DNA of 7,752 nt. Source: DATACZ01 sp036258795. Its GTDB lineage: Bacteria; Actinomycetota; CADDZG01; JAHWKV01. Under the pieces are notes generated by a model. It was not told the DNA's origin and did no database searches. It saw nothing but the letters and a program-made list of their open reading frames with translations. The stretch lies in contig DATACZ010000198.1 of assembly GCA_036258795.1 (NCBI GenBank), positions 1 to 7,752 on the forward strand, read 5' to 3'. A program made the position numbers and the translations under genes. This document shows, one piece after another, positions 1 through 7,084 of the stretch. The first letter of the stretch is position 1. Every line of letters begins with the position of its first letter.

Positions 1-3000
1 GTCGGGCGGCCAGCTGAGCTGGCTGCAGCCGAGAGAGAGCTTGCTTCGGCAAAGACGGGGCAGCTTGCGGCGGTGACCTTTGAGGGAGAGCCGGGCATCG
101 GCAAGACCCGCCTGTTGGTGGCCACCGCGGAACTGGCGGCGGCCAGTGGGTTCAGGTGCGTAGCCGTGGCCGCCGACGAGGAGATCAGTGGGCCGTTCCT
201 GGTGGCACGTGCAATCTTCGCCAGCCTCGCCAGCCAGCCTCTGGGCGTCACCGGCGCTCCGGAAGAGATAACCGGAGTCATCGAAGCTCTATCCGGTCGA
301 GACGCGCCCGGGCTCGAACGGCTCGCCCCCGACCAAAAGCTGCTTCGGGTCTTGGATCTGGCGGCTCTTGCTATCCGGGGTATTGCCATACAGGAGCCAT
401 TGGCCATCCTGGTCGATGACCTTCAGTGGGCCGATGTAGACAGCTTGCGCCTGCTTCGCTACCTCGTTCGCTCCGCCACCGATGTCCCAATCTTTCTTGC
501 TCTTGCCGTCCGTCCGGAGGAGATGGCGCTGGTAACGGAGGCGGCCACCCTGCTTGCCGACATGGAGCGGATGGGCATGGTTCGAAGGCTGAGGATCCCA
601 AGGTTCTCGCAGATGGAGTCGACCCAGCTCCTCGGGCAGGTGCTTGGGGGCGAGGTAAAGCCGGCAAGCGGCGCCACCATGCACGCGCAGGCCGAGGGAG
701 TCCCCTTCATCGTAGAGGAGCTTGCCCGCACCTATCGCGACGCCGGGATGATCCAGCAGATCGATGGGGTCTGGACACTCGCCCCAAACGCCGACCGGCT
801 CGTTCCATCCGCGGTCCGAACCCTGATCGAACGCCGGGCGGCTCGACTGCCTGAAAACACACGAGCGGCATTGGCTGAGGCGGCCATCCTGGGCAGGACC
901 TTCAGCCTCGAGGATCTCGGCGCGGTGAAACGACGCCTGGGCGACGACGAAGACTGCTGCAACCCGACCGTCCTGGCCGAGGACTTGGCGCCTGCGGTAA
1001 CCACCGGGCTCTTATTGGAACTTCCCGAGGCTTCACCGGGCGATTACAGATTCAGCCACGATCAGGTCAGGGACTTCGCCGCCGCAGCGCTCACCCCTGC
1101 CAGAAGGCGCGCCATTCATGCCGCGATAGTCGACATGTTGACTGCCGGCGAGGATCCTGATGGAGCCGGCCTTTCGCTCATAGCGCATCACGCGTTGGCG
1201 GCCGGAGAGACGAATCGAGCGGCTCGTTACTCAATAGACGCCGCCAGAGCCGCGCTTTCGGCCCGGGCACCGGAGGAGGTCCTCAGGATCGTAGAGCGTG
1301 CTCTGACGGCTGCCTCCAGCCCGCTGGATCGCGTAGCCCTCCTCTCCGCCAAGGATGAAGCACTCGAGATGCTTCGCCGGTCCGCTGAACGCCTGGAAGG
1401 GCTGGCGGAGCTTGGCGCTCTGGCGGTCGCCCTCGGTGATCCACATCTCGAGCTCGACATAATGGTCCGTCGCGCCGCCGCCTTTCGTCTGTCAGACGAC
1501 GCGGAACGGGCGGTCCAGCTTGCCCGAGAGGTGAGGAGTCTGGCGCAGGAGCGGGGGGACAAGCCGGCCGAGCTCGCCGCGTGCCTCGAGCTAGGCCAGG
1601 CCATCTTTCGGATTCCTCTGGGAGAGTCATTTGCCCCTGCTGCCAGCGAGGTCGATCTTGACCTTGCCGAGGAGGCATACGAACGGGCCCGGGAATTGGC
1701 GGAGGAGCTGGGCGACATCCCTGCCCTGGCTGCGGTCACCAGGGAGCTAGGGGTGGTTGAGGTGGGTCGCATCCGAGCCTGGTTAATCGACGCAATGAGG
1801 GCGGGAGCGCAGTTGCCGATGATGCAGCGAATTGCCGAGGGTGAATCGCTGGACTCCATTATGGCCGAGCTACCCATCGCGCCGCGCCGCAGTCAGGCCG
1901 AGGCCTACTACGAACGCGCCATCGAGCTGTTCGATCAGATCGGGGACCGCCGCGGTGTCATGTCTTCGATCATCGCTCTGGCCTATATGAACTTCGGCAC
2001 AGACATCCACTTTCTGGGCTCGGCCAAGCGGATTGAGGAAATCCGGCGGCTGGCGGCCAGGATGAAGTCGCTGACCAGGGAGAGTGAGCTGGGCATGGCT
2101 GAGGCCCAGATGCTCTACGGCGCCCATGTCTTTGCCCGGGACAAGGTCGTCCCGGATCTCGCCTTGTCGAGGGGCGAGGAAGCCTATCAACAAGCTCGGA
2201 TTATCGGGGACCGGTCGCTGGAATTCTCCACTGCAGGAGGAGTGGCCCTCGTCTTCCTGGAGCTGGGAGAGGTTGAGCATGCCGAAAGGTGGCTCGATAC
2301 CGCCGCCTCGGTCGCTGCGGCCGTCCCCACTCCGCTCCGAGCCAGACAGATCGAGCTGTGGAGGGGCATGGCCCGCGCGAGAGCTGGCGATGCAGTCGGA
2401 ATGCGAATGCACCTGGAACGAACCGTCCGGCTGACCACCGACCAGGGGCGGCCGGCGGCCCGATGCGAGGCTCTGGCACGGCTGGCACTGGAGTCGGCCC
2501 GGCTGGGGGCCGAGAACCGAGATGATGAGCTGCTGGCGCTGGCCGAGACGTCGGCCGAGGAAACAAAAAGGCTAATGAGCCTCCTTCCAGGCCGGCCTCT
2601 TTGGGGAGCTCAGGCCGACGCCGCACTGGCAGAGGTAGGCCTTGCCCGGGGAGAGCAGCAGCTGGCGCTGGATGCGTCCCGCTCAGCGCTTGCCACCATC
2701 CACGCCGCCGAAAGAGAGGATCCAAACCTGGACATCATGCTGCCAGTTGCCAAGGTGATTCTTGGCATCGGCGAGCAGGGCGAGAAGGAGTCCATACGTG
2801 AGAACCTCCGGCTGACGCTTTCACTCATCGCCCAGAGGACCATTGACGAGGATGTCAGGGTGCGATGGTTTAGGGGTCCGGTTGGCCGGGAGCTGGCCAA
2901 CCTGGCCGGACCGCTGGGCCAGATCCCGCTCCAGGAAGGAGCTCCCGAGGGAGCCAAGCAACCCGCCGTCGCGGCAGGCCAGGGTGTTGAGGGGTCCCAG

Positions 3001-3186
3001 TTGTCTGAGGAAGAGACCCAGCTTCTCTGGCTGCTGATCGAGGGCCGAACCAACCGGGACATCGCTCAGGTGCTCGGGGTGAGTGATGAGGAGGTGGTCC
3101 GCAGGCTTGCCCGGTTGTACGGCCGGATTGGCGTCTCATCGCGTGCCGAGGCCACTACGGTGGCATTTAGGGACCATGTGGTTTAG
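1..3186 (+). CDS. Large ATP-binding LuxR-family (LAL) regulator, 5' partial
   Basis: The open frame runs in from the window edge: codons 1-72 read VGRPAELAAAERELAS..., the usual 'VGR-x-x-EL' lead-in to an AAA_16-type ATPase. The GTG at 73 is therefore an internal valine and the true start lies upstream. About 1061 residues are visible. Walker A is GEPGIGKT (nt 85-108) and Walker B is VDDLQWAD (nt 412-435), followed by a winged-helix-like stretch (ERRAARLPENTRAALAEAA). The middle, about nt 1150-2900, is Ala/Leu/Glu-rich helical sequence consistent with degenerate TPR repeats. The C-terminus (nt 3001-3171) matches a LuxR/GerE helix-turn-helix: LSEEETQLLWLL, then NRDIAQVLGVS, then GRIGVSSRAEA. 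The usual TVKxHL of the recognition helix is EVVRRL here. LAL proteins are ATP-dependent transcription activators; the inducer is unknown. The missing N-terminus could carry a cyclase or other sensor domain, as in related proteins. The ferredoxin-cyclase gene follows 48 bp downstream, probably in the same operon. Confidence 0.9.
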   Translation, partial: VGRPAELAAAERELASAKTGQLAAVTFEGEPGIGKTRLLVATAELAAASGFRCVAVAADEEISGPFLVARAIFASLASQPLGVTGAPEEITGVIEALSGRDAPGLERLAPDQKLLRVLDLAALAIRGIAIQEPLAILVDDLQWADVDSLRLLRYLVRSATDVPIFLALAVRPEEMALVTEAATLLADMERMGMVRRLRIPRFSQMESTQLLGQVLGGEVKPASGATMHAQAEGVPFIVEELARTYRDAGMIQQIDGVWTLAPNADRLVPSAVRTLIERRAARLPENTRAALAEAAILGRTFSLEDLGAVKRRLGDDEDCCNPTVLAEDLAPAVTTGLLLELPEASPGDYRFSHDQVRDFAAAALTPARRRAIHAAIVDMLTAGEDPDGAGLSLIAHHALAAGETNRAARYSIDAARAALSARAPEEVLRIVERALTAASSPLDRVALLSAKDEALEMLRRSAERLEGLAELGALAVALGDPHLELDIMVRRAAAFRLSDDAERAVQLAREVRSLAQERGDKPAELAACLELGQAIFRIPLGESFAPAASEVDLDLAEEAYERARELAEELGDIPALAAVTRELGVVEVGRIRAWLIDAMRAGAQLPMMQRIAEGESLDSIMAELPIAPRRSQAEAYYERAIELFDQIGDRRGVMSSIIALAYMNFGTDIHFLGSAKRIEEIRRLAARMKSLTRESELGMAEAQMLYGAHVFARDKVVPDLALSRGEEAYQQARIIGDRSLEFSTAGGVALVFLELGEVEHAERWLDTAASVAAAVPTPLRARQIELWRGMARARAGDAVGMRMHLERTVRLTTDQGRPAARCEALARLALESARLGAENRDDELLALAETSAEETKRLMSLLPGRPLWGAQADAALAEVGLARGEQQLALDASRSALATIHAAEREDPNLDIMLPVAKVILGIGEQGEKESIRENLRLTLSLIAQRTIDEDVRVRWFRGPVGRELANLAGPLGQIPLQEGAPEGAKQPAVAAGQGVEGSQLSEEETQLLWLLIEGRTNRDIAQVLGVSDEEVVRRLARLYGRIGVSSRAEATTVAFRDHVV

Positions 3187-3220
3187 CGAGCCTGGGGCAG
3201 CATTGCCGCTCCTATCGGGA

Positions 3221-3228
3221 AAGGGAGG
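3221..3228 (+). promoter_or_regulatory. Strong Shine-Dalgarno for the ferredoxin-cyclase gene
   Basis: AAGGGAGG lies in the short gap after the regulator stop codon. It sits 6 nt before an in-frame ATT at 3235, which is ideal spacing, but 21 nt before the first conventional in-frame start (GTG, 3250), which is too far. It therefore bears on the choice of start. No promoter is evident in the gap, which suggests cotranscription with the regulator. Confidence 0.65.
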
Positions 3229-3234
3229 CTAAAG

Positions 3235-3972
3235 ATTCTTCGAGTACGGGTGGACCGCCACCGCTGCATTGGGGCGGGGAACTGCATAAGCATGGCTCCC
3301 ACCGCCTTCGACTGGCTCAAAGGCGATCTATTGAAGGCCGAGGTCGTGGACCCCACGAGCGTTGAGCAGGACCTGCTTCGGGATGTCGCTCTGGCCTGTC
3401 CCACCCAGGCCATCGAAATCGAGGAGGTGGGAGAGCTGCTCCCCTGGCAGCTTCGGGGTAGAAGCCGCGTCAGCCGGCGGGTGATGAAGACATTCATGTT
3501 CACCGACATCGTCAAGTCCACGAACCTGGTGGAGGTGCTTGGAGATGAGGCCTGGATGGACCTGCTGCGCTGGCACGACGAGACCCTTCGGGCCACCTTT
3601 GCCGCGCACCGGGGGGAGGAGGTCGACACCACCGGAGACGGATTCTTTGTCGGGTTTGATAGCCCGGAGTTGGCCATTGCCTGCGCGGTGGCCATCCAGC
3701 GCAACCTTGCCGACCACCGAAGGCAGCATGGCTTTGCGCCTCAGGTCCGAATAGGACTACATGCCTCGGAGGCGGCTCAGGTGGGCAGGAACTTCCGGGG
3801 TAAGGGTGTTCACGAGGCCGCGCGGATCGCCGCCCTGGCCGGAGGCGGCGAGATCCTGGCGAGCCGGGTGACCGTGGGAACCGACTCGGGCTACTCGCTG
3901 TCGGAGCCCCGCACGGTCACGCTGAGAGGCATCTCCGAACCCATCGAGATCGTCGCCATCAACTGGCGTTGA
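3235..3972 (+). CDS. Ferredoxin-class III adenylate/guanylate cyclase fusion
   Basis: Numbered from the ATT at 3235 (245 aa). Residues 1-60 are a short ferredoxin domain with CIGAGNC (Cys11, Cys17) and a later CP (Cys55), the three-cysteine pattern of [3Fe-4S] ferredoxins that often serve cytochrome P450s. Residues about 84-245 are a class III cyclase homology domain. It has FTDIVKST with metal-binding Asp91, TTGDGFF with Asp135, RIGLH, and GVHEAARI with Arg197. The adenine-specifying Lys position is Asp131, the partner Asp position is Asn186, and the transition-state Asn is His193. Metal binding looks intact, but substrate (ATP, GTP or other) cannot be predicted. There is no signal peptide or membrane span, so it is probably cytoplasmic and a homodimer, as is usual for the family. 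The ATT start is chosen for Shine-Dalgarno spacing and because it supplies the first ferredoxin strand (LRVRVD). The GTG at 3250 would remove it and give 240 aa. It lies downstream of the LAL regulator and probably forms an operon with it. Confidence 0.87.
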   Translation: MLRVRVDRHRCIGAGNCISMAPTAFDWLKGDLLKAEVVDPTSVEQDLLRDVALACPTQAIEIEEVGELLPWQLRGRSRVSRRVMKTFMFTDIVKSTNLVEVLGDEAWMDLLRWHDETLRATFAAHRGEEVDTTGDGFFVGFDSPELAIACAVAIQRNLADHRRQHGFAPQVRIGLHASEAAQVGRNFRGKGVHEAARIAALAGGGEILASRVTVGTDSGYSLSEPRTVTLRGISEPIEIVAINWR

Positions 3973-3982
3973 GCTTGCCGGC

Positions 3983-6253
3983 TTAAACTGCCGCGTCGAA
4001 AGCGTCGAAAAGCACGCTTCCCTCAGGCTGCTCCTGATACCACTGGGGGGCGAAGGTGGAGGCCCGGATTGGAACCTTTGCCTCAGTCACCCACTCCAAC
4101 CGCGGTTTTCCTTGCGGCCAGGTGAGCTTGAAGCTGATCAAACCGTGGCGAGTCGGCGCATCTTGTACCTCGAGGTCCTCACCACGCCACTCCTCCGGTA
4201 GCATCGGGATGAGCTCAATCCCGTCCTCCTTGTCGTCGACAAGCATGTTCCTGACAAAAGTGAGGAAGTCGGCAGCCGCCCATCCATGGTGTCCGTCACC
4301 CATGCACCCCCCTGCGATATTGGGATGGATTGCCTCGGGCCAGGTGTAAGTGCCCGTGGCGTGGTTGAGCAGCCACCTCAGCCTCCTCCATGCTCGGGGG
4401 TCTCGCGCCTCGAGCTCAACAAACGCAAGCTGAAGGGTCAGGTAAGTTCCAAAGCCCGTATGCGCGATGTACTGGAAGAAGGCATCGCCGATGCAAAACC
4501 GGCTTCTGATCAGGTCCGCCGTCCCTTTGATCCACGGGTCGTCCGCCTGCATGAGGCGCAGCGGATAACAGGCGACGAGCGAGCCGATCATCGCGGAATC
4601 TATGCCTCTGGTCGGCCCCGCAGGGATGACGGTTAGAGCCAGCCTTCTCGCGGCGCGCTCCAGGGATCGCTTTGTCGACAGCTCCAGGGCAACTGCTGCG
4701 GCTGCGGCCTCATCGGACGCGGCCGAATTTGTGCCCTGGAGCAGTTCGGCAGCATCACGCAACCCCCGAATGGCCCAAAAATCGTCCCAGTAGTAATAGT
4801 CGTAGGGACCAAGGTGTTCTGCGGAGACCCCTGCAGGAAGCAGTCCCTCCACCCGGGGGTCCTCGCGGGAGCCCGAGCACTTTCTGGCAATCCATTTGGC
4901 CCCCCGTTCAACGGGCTCGGCCACAGCTTCAATGAACTGCTCATCCCTCGTCAGCCGGTGATGCTCCGCCATCGCCCAGATGGCTGCTCCGTTGGCGTCC
5001 CACTCCCTCCACTGGCTGTAGAAGAAGCCGTCGCGGCGTTGCCTTTTTGGGAAAGCCAGCAGGACGCGTTCTGCCTCGGAATGAAAGCCCCACCGGTCCA
5101 AGGCCACAACCTGATATGCCGCATCCCGGAACCAGAAACGGTGATAGGTAAAGGGGCCGGGCGTGATGTCATCCCCATCGAGCAGCACGAGAAGGTGGGC
5201 CCGGTTTGCCTCCACCGCACTCTGAAGGTCCGTGTCCGGAACCCGTATCCGCATTCCTCGGCCCAGCTCCTGTTCCCAGCTTGCTATCACCTCGTCTGAC
5301 GCCGGAAATTCCGGCCGGGTCGTGGTCCTCGCTCGAAGCGGGGTTCTGAAGGGATGCCGGCGCTCGTGGGGAAGCGGGGCTACCGCAGAGATCGTGGCCT
5401 GCGGTGCCAGCTTGTAAACGAATGCGGCCTGAATCAGCCCGGCTTCGTCACGTACGGTGCGTGGAATGGAGCCCATCCCCTCCTTTATACGATTCAGGCA
5501 GTCGCCTCCCGCGAAGGTCGATACTGCCGCAAGATCCGCGGGCCCCGGCAGGAAGAGAGCCGGCCTCCCCTCCACAAAGACGGTGTGTTTGCGCACCTCC
5601 AGCCTTTCAACGACCGCGAGGCCCTCGGGGTTGTATGGACGTAGGGCAAAGGCCACACTCACCTCCGTCCCGGATGAGTTATGGATCTCAACCACCACGA
5701 TGTCCTGGTCGGTCGGGCAGTAGACACGGTGCCGGACTTGCCCGTCGTTCAACTCCAGCAGGGTTTCCACGATCGGACACGACTGGGCCAGGCGCTGAAT
5801 TAGAGAGGGATCGCGGGACGGCAGCCGCCAGCCACCGCCCTCCTCGATCCACCAGTCCAGTGACCAGCCGTCGAACCACGGGGTAACGAGGCCTCGTGGA
5901 TCTACGATCGCCTCCCACTCCGAGTTGAGGGGCCCCACTCCCGTCCAGTTGCGGTGCGTCATGTTTGTGACGAAGGGCAGGTGCCCTTTTGGAATGAAAG
6001 CTTCGGAGCTCGGATCGAGCTGACGCTCGAGCCAGTAGGGCCAGACCCAATCCGGACGAATCTGTGCTGCGCCCCGGGTTCGCACCGCCCTCAGGACCGT
6101 CCGTAGTCCTACGGGCAGCATCTCGCCCGGCGGCCTGGTCTCCAGCCTTTCGCCCAGTCGCTGAAAAGTGGACAGGTGGCGGATGACATCGTCGCCGATC
6201 CGAAAACGCGCCAGGAGGCGGCGGAGCAGAAAGGAACGCCATCCGATCCTCAT
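3983..6253 (-). CDS. Putative six-hairpin (GH15/GH63-like) glycoside hydrolase
   Basis: This is a 756-residue protein. Residues about 65-300 form a beta-rich N-terminal region with conserved-looking motifs (PDWVWPYWLERQLDP at 67-81, THRNWTGVG at 99-107, DPRGLVTPWFDGWSLD at 118-133). Residues about 320-670 look like an (alpha/alpha)6 toroid: HRFWFRDAAY (371-380), a WDANGAAIWAMAEHH helix (418-432), YDYYYWDDFWAIRGLRD (484-500), TWPEAIHP (637-644) and GHHGWAAADF (654-663). By analogy with GH15/GH63-type enzymes, an Asp near 377 or 490-491 and Glu640 are candidate catalytic residues; this is inference. A short beta-type C-terminal segment (about 676-735) follows. There is no signal peptide; the N-terminus is a basic amphipathic stretch, so it is probably cytoplasmic. 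The ATG start has only a weak, distant Shine-Dalgarno (AGAAGGCGG, 13 nt away). It is convergent with the cyclase gene and divergent from the GT2 gene. The substrate is unknown; a non-catalytic role is possible. Confidence 0.8.
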   Translation of the reverse strand: MRIGWRSFLLRRLLARFRIGDDVIRHLSTFQRLGERLETRPPGEMLPVGLRTVLRAVRTRGAAQIRPDWVWPYWLERQLDPSSEAFIPKGHLPFVTNMTHRNWTGVGPLNSEWEAIVDPRGLVTPWFDGWSLDWWIEEGGGWRLPSRDPSLIQRLAQSCPIVETLLELNDGQVRHRVYCPTDQDIVVVEIHNSSGTEVSVAFALRPYNPEGLAVVERLEVRKHTVFVEGRPALFLPGPADLAAVSTFAGGDCLNRIKEGMGSIPRTVRDEAGLIQAAFVYKLAPQATISAVAPLPHERRHPFRTPLRARTTTRPEFPASDEVIASWEQELGRGMRIRVPDTDLQSAVEANRAHLLVLLDGDDITPGPFTYHRFWFRDAAYQVVALDRWGFHSEAERVLLAFPKRQRRDGFFYSQWREWDANGAAIWAMAEHHRLTRDEQFIEAVAEPVERGAKWIARKCSGSREDPRVEGLLPAGVSAEHLGPYDYYYWDDFWAIRGLRDAAELLQGTNSAASDEAAAAAVALELSTKRSLERAARRLALTVIPAGPTRGIDSAMIGSLVACYPLRLMQADDPWIKGTADLIRSRFCIGDAFFQYIAHTGFGTYLTLQLAFVELEARDPRAWRRLRWLLNHATGTYTWPEAIHPNIAGGCMGDGHHGWAAADFLTFVRNMLVDDKEDGIELIPMLPEEWRGEDLEVQDAPTRHGLISFKLTWPQGKPRLEWVTEAKVPIRASTFAPQWYQEQPEGSVLFDAFDAAV
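4000..4019. repeat. Small inverted repeat overlapping a 9-bp direct repeat at the convergent gene end
   Basis: AAGCGT (4000-4005) and ACGCTT (4014-4019) can form a 6-bp stem with an 8-nt loop. The stem overlaps a tandem GCGTCGAAA (3993-4001 and 4002-4010), which on the minus strand encodes the repeated Phe-Asp-Ala at the C-terminus of the glycosidase. The stem lies just inside that gene, beyond the cyclase stop. It could weakly help end cyclase transcription, but there is no T-tract, so this is only a possibility. Confidence 0.3.
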
Positions 6254-6371
6254 TGGTGATGTTCTACCGCCTTCTGGCCTCGGGGAACCCTAGTTTTTTG
6301 GCGGAGACTAATGGGTACCGGTTGAGCCACGAGTAGTTCCGAATCCTCTAAGAACCCACGGAAGGCATCCC
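6254..6371. other. Divergent intergenic region between glycosidase and glycosyltransferase
   Basis: This region must hold promoters for both divergent genes, but I find no convincing -35/-10 pair on either strand. It contains a T6 run (6294-6299) in otherwise GC-rich DNA. It also contains a GGAG (6303-6306) placed 4 nt before an ATG (6311), which opens a frame of only four codons (MGTG, stop at 6323-6325). A second Shine-Dalgarno, GGAAGG (6360-6365), precedes the probable ACG start of the glycosyltransferase. Confidence 0.5.
6360..6365 (+). promoter_or_regulatory. Shine-Dalgarno deciding the glycosyltransferase start
   Basis: GGAAGG lies 6 nt upstream of an in-frame ACG (6372). No ATG, GTG or TTG occurs in this frame between the upstream stop (TAA, 6309-6311) and the TTG at 6453, which is inside the conserved domain. 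The position supports initiation at or very near 6372. Confidence 0.5.
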
Positions 6372-7076
6372 ACGAGAGCTGCTGCCGTCATTCCGGCCTT
6401 CAATGAGGCGGAGACAATCGCCGACGTCGTCAAGCAGGCGCAGGCCGCCCGTTTGATCGATGAGGTCATCGTCGTAGACAACGCCTCCTCCGATGAAACC
6501 GCGGAGCTGGCCAAGGAGGCTGGGGCTACCGTCATTAGCTGCTCCACGCGCGGCAAGGGCGAGGCAATGATTGCGGGTGTGGAGGCCACCGATGCTGAGG
6601 TAATCGTATTTCTCGATGCAGACCTTGTCGGTCTCCGACCCGATCACGTTGACGCTTTGGCCGAGCCCGTGCTTCAGGAGCGGGCCGCCATGGCCTGTGG
6701 TCTCTTCGACCGAGGGCCCTCCAAGAACCCGATCTTCCTAAACAAGCTTCCCATACTCACCGGAGAGCGAGCTCTCAAGCGTGAGCTGTTCATGTCATTG
6801 GACCGGGACGACATCGAGGGCTACAAGGTGGAAGCAGCCCTCAACGCGCGTTGCTTCGACCTGGGTCTTCCCGTGGAGAGCTTCATCTGCGATGGAATGT
6901 GGCACAGGACCAAGGAAGAGAAGTCCAAAGGACCCGTTCGGGGATTCTTTGGGAAGGTCGCAATGCTTTCCGTCGCCGCGTGGGAATCCGTTTTCTACTG
7001 GATCAAGCGCCGGCTGAGAACAGTCGTTCGGCTAGCCCGGACGGTTACTCGCCGGGGAGGCAGATCCCGAGGGTAG
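6372..7076 (+). CDS. GT2 family glycosyltransferase (probable ACG start)
   Basis: Numbered from the ACG at 6372 (234 aa). The sequence opens with RAAAVIPAFNEAETI, the first strand and nucleotide-binding motif of GT-A fold GT2 enzymes. It continues with DEVIVVDNASSDET (30-43; Asp36 in the sugar-nucleotide site), GKGEAMIAGV (61-70) and VIVFLDADLVGL (77-88; the DxD metal motif is DAD 82-84). TGERALKRELF (130-140) and GYKVEAALNARC (150-161) fit the acceptor side of DPM1-like GT2 proteins. The C-terminus is strongly basic (KRRLRTVVRLARTVTRRGGRSRG region) and could bind membrane or anionic lipid; there is no clear membrane span. The family transfers a sugar from a nucleotide donor; donor and acceptor are unknown. 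Starting at the TTG (6453) would delete the first 27 residues, including the first strand, so it is unlikely. An ATG at 6311 could reach this frame only through a +1 shift near its UGA stop. The VOC gene follows 8 bp after the stop, an apparent operon. Confidence 0.83.
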   Translation, partial: TRAAAVIPAFNEAETIADVVKQAQAARLIDEVIVVDNASSDETAELAKEAGATVISCSTRGKGEAMIAGVEATDAEVIVFLDADLVGLRPDHVDALAEPVLQERAAMACGLFDRGPSKNPIFLNKLPILTGERALKRELFMSLDRDDIEGYKVEAALNARCFDLGLPVESFICDGMWHRTKEEKSKGPVRGFFGKVAMLSVAAWESVFYWIKRRLRTVVRLARTVTRRGGRSRG

Positions 7077-7084
7077 GAGGGTCG

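Noticed and set aside
73..75. GTG at 73 as the start of the regulator
   Set aside because: It is only 12 nt before the Walker A motif, and the upstream in-frame codons encode the expected VGRPAEL lead-in to the ATPase, so the gene continues off the left edge.
1227..1877. Long open frame of 216 codons on the minus strand inside the regulator gene
   Set aside because: Its product is Ser/Arg/Ala-rich low-complexity sequence, typical of the antisense of a GC-rich gene, and no domain is recognisable; the + strand carries clear Walker and LuxR motifs.
1870..2412. Minus-strand open frame of 180 codons within the regulator
   Set aside because: No recognisable motif or credible ribosome site; it is a shadow of the + strand helical-repeat region.
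3183..3704. Minus-strand open frame of 173 codons antisense to the ferredoxin-cyclase
   Set aside because: Ser/Arg-rich without domain features; the opposite strand encodes clear ferredoxin and cyclase motifs.
4000..4019. Inverted repeat as a bidirectional transcription terminator
   Set aside because: The stem is only 6 bp, lies inside the glycosidase coding region and has no T-tract on either side; kept only as a low-confidence repeat.
6284..6310. GGAAC as an ECF sigma factor -35 box in the divergent region
   Set aside because: No matching -10 element occurs 16-17 nt downstream on the + strand.
6851..7084. N-terminal extension of the VOC frame back to 6851
   Set aside because: The extension overlaps the glycosyltransferase in another frame and gives Arg/Ser-rich sequence; the ATG at 7085 with AGGAGG starts exactly at the first VOC strand.
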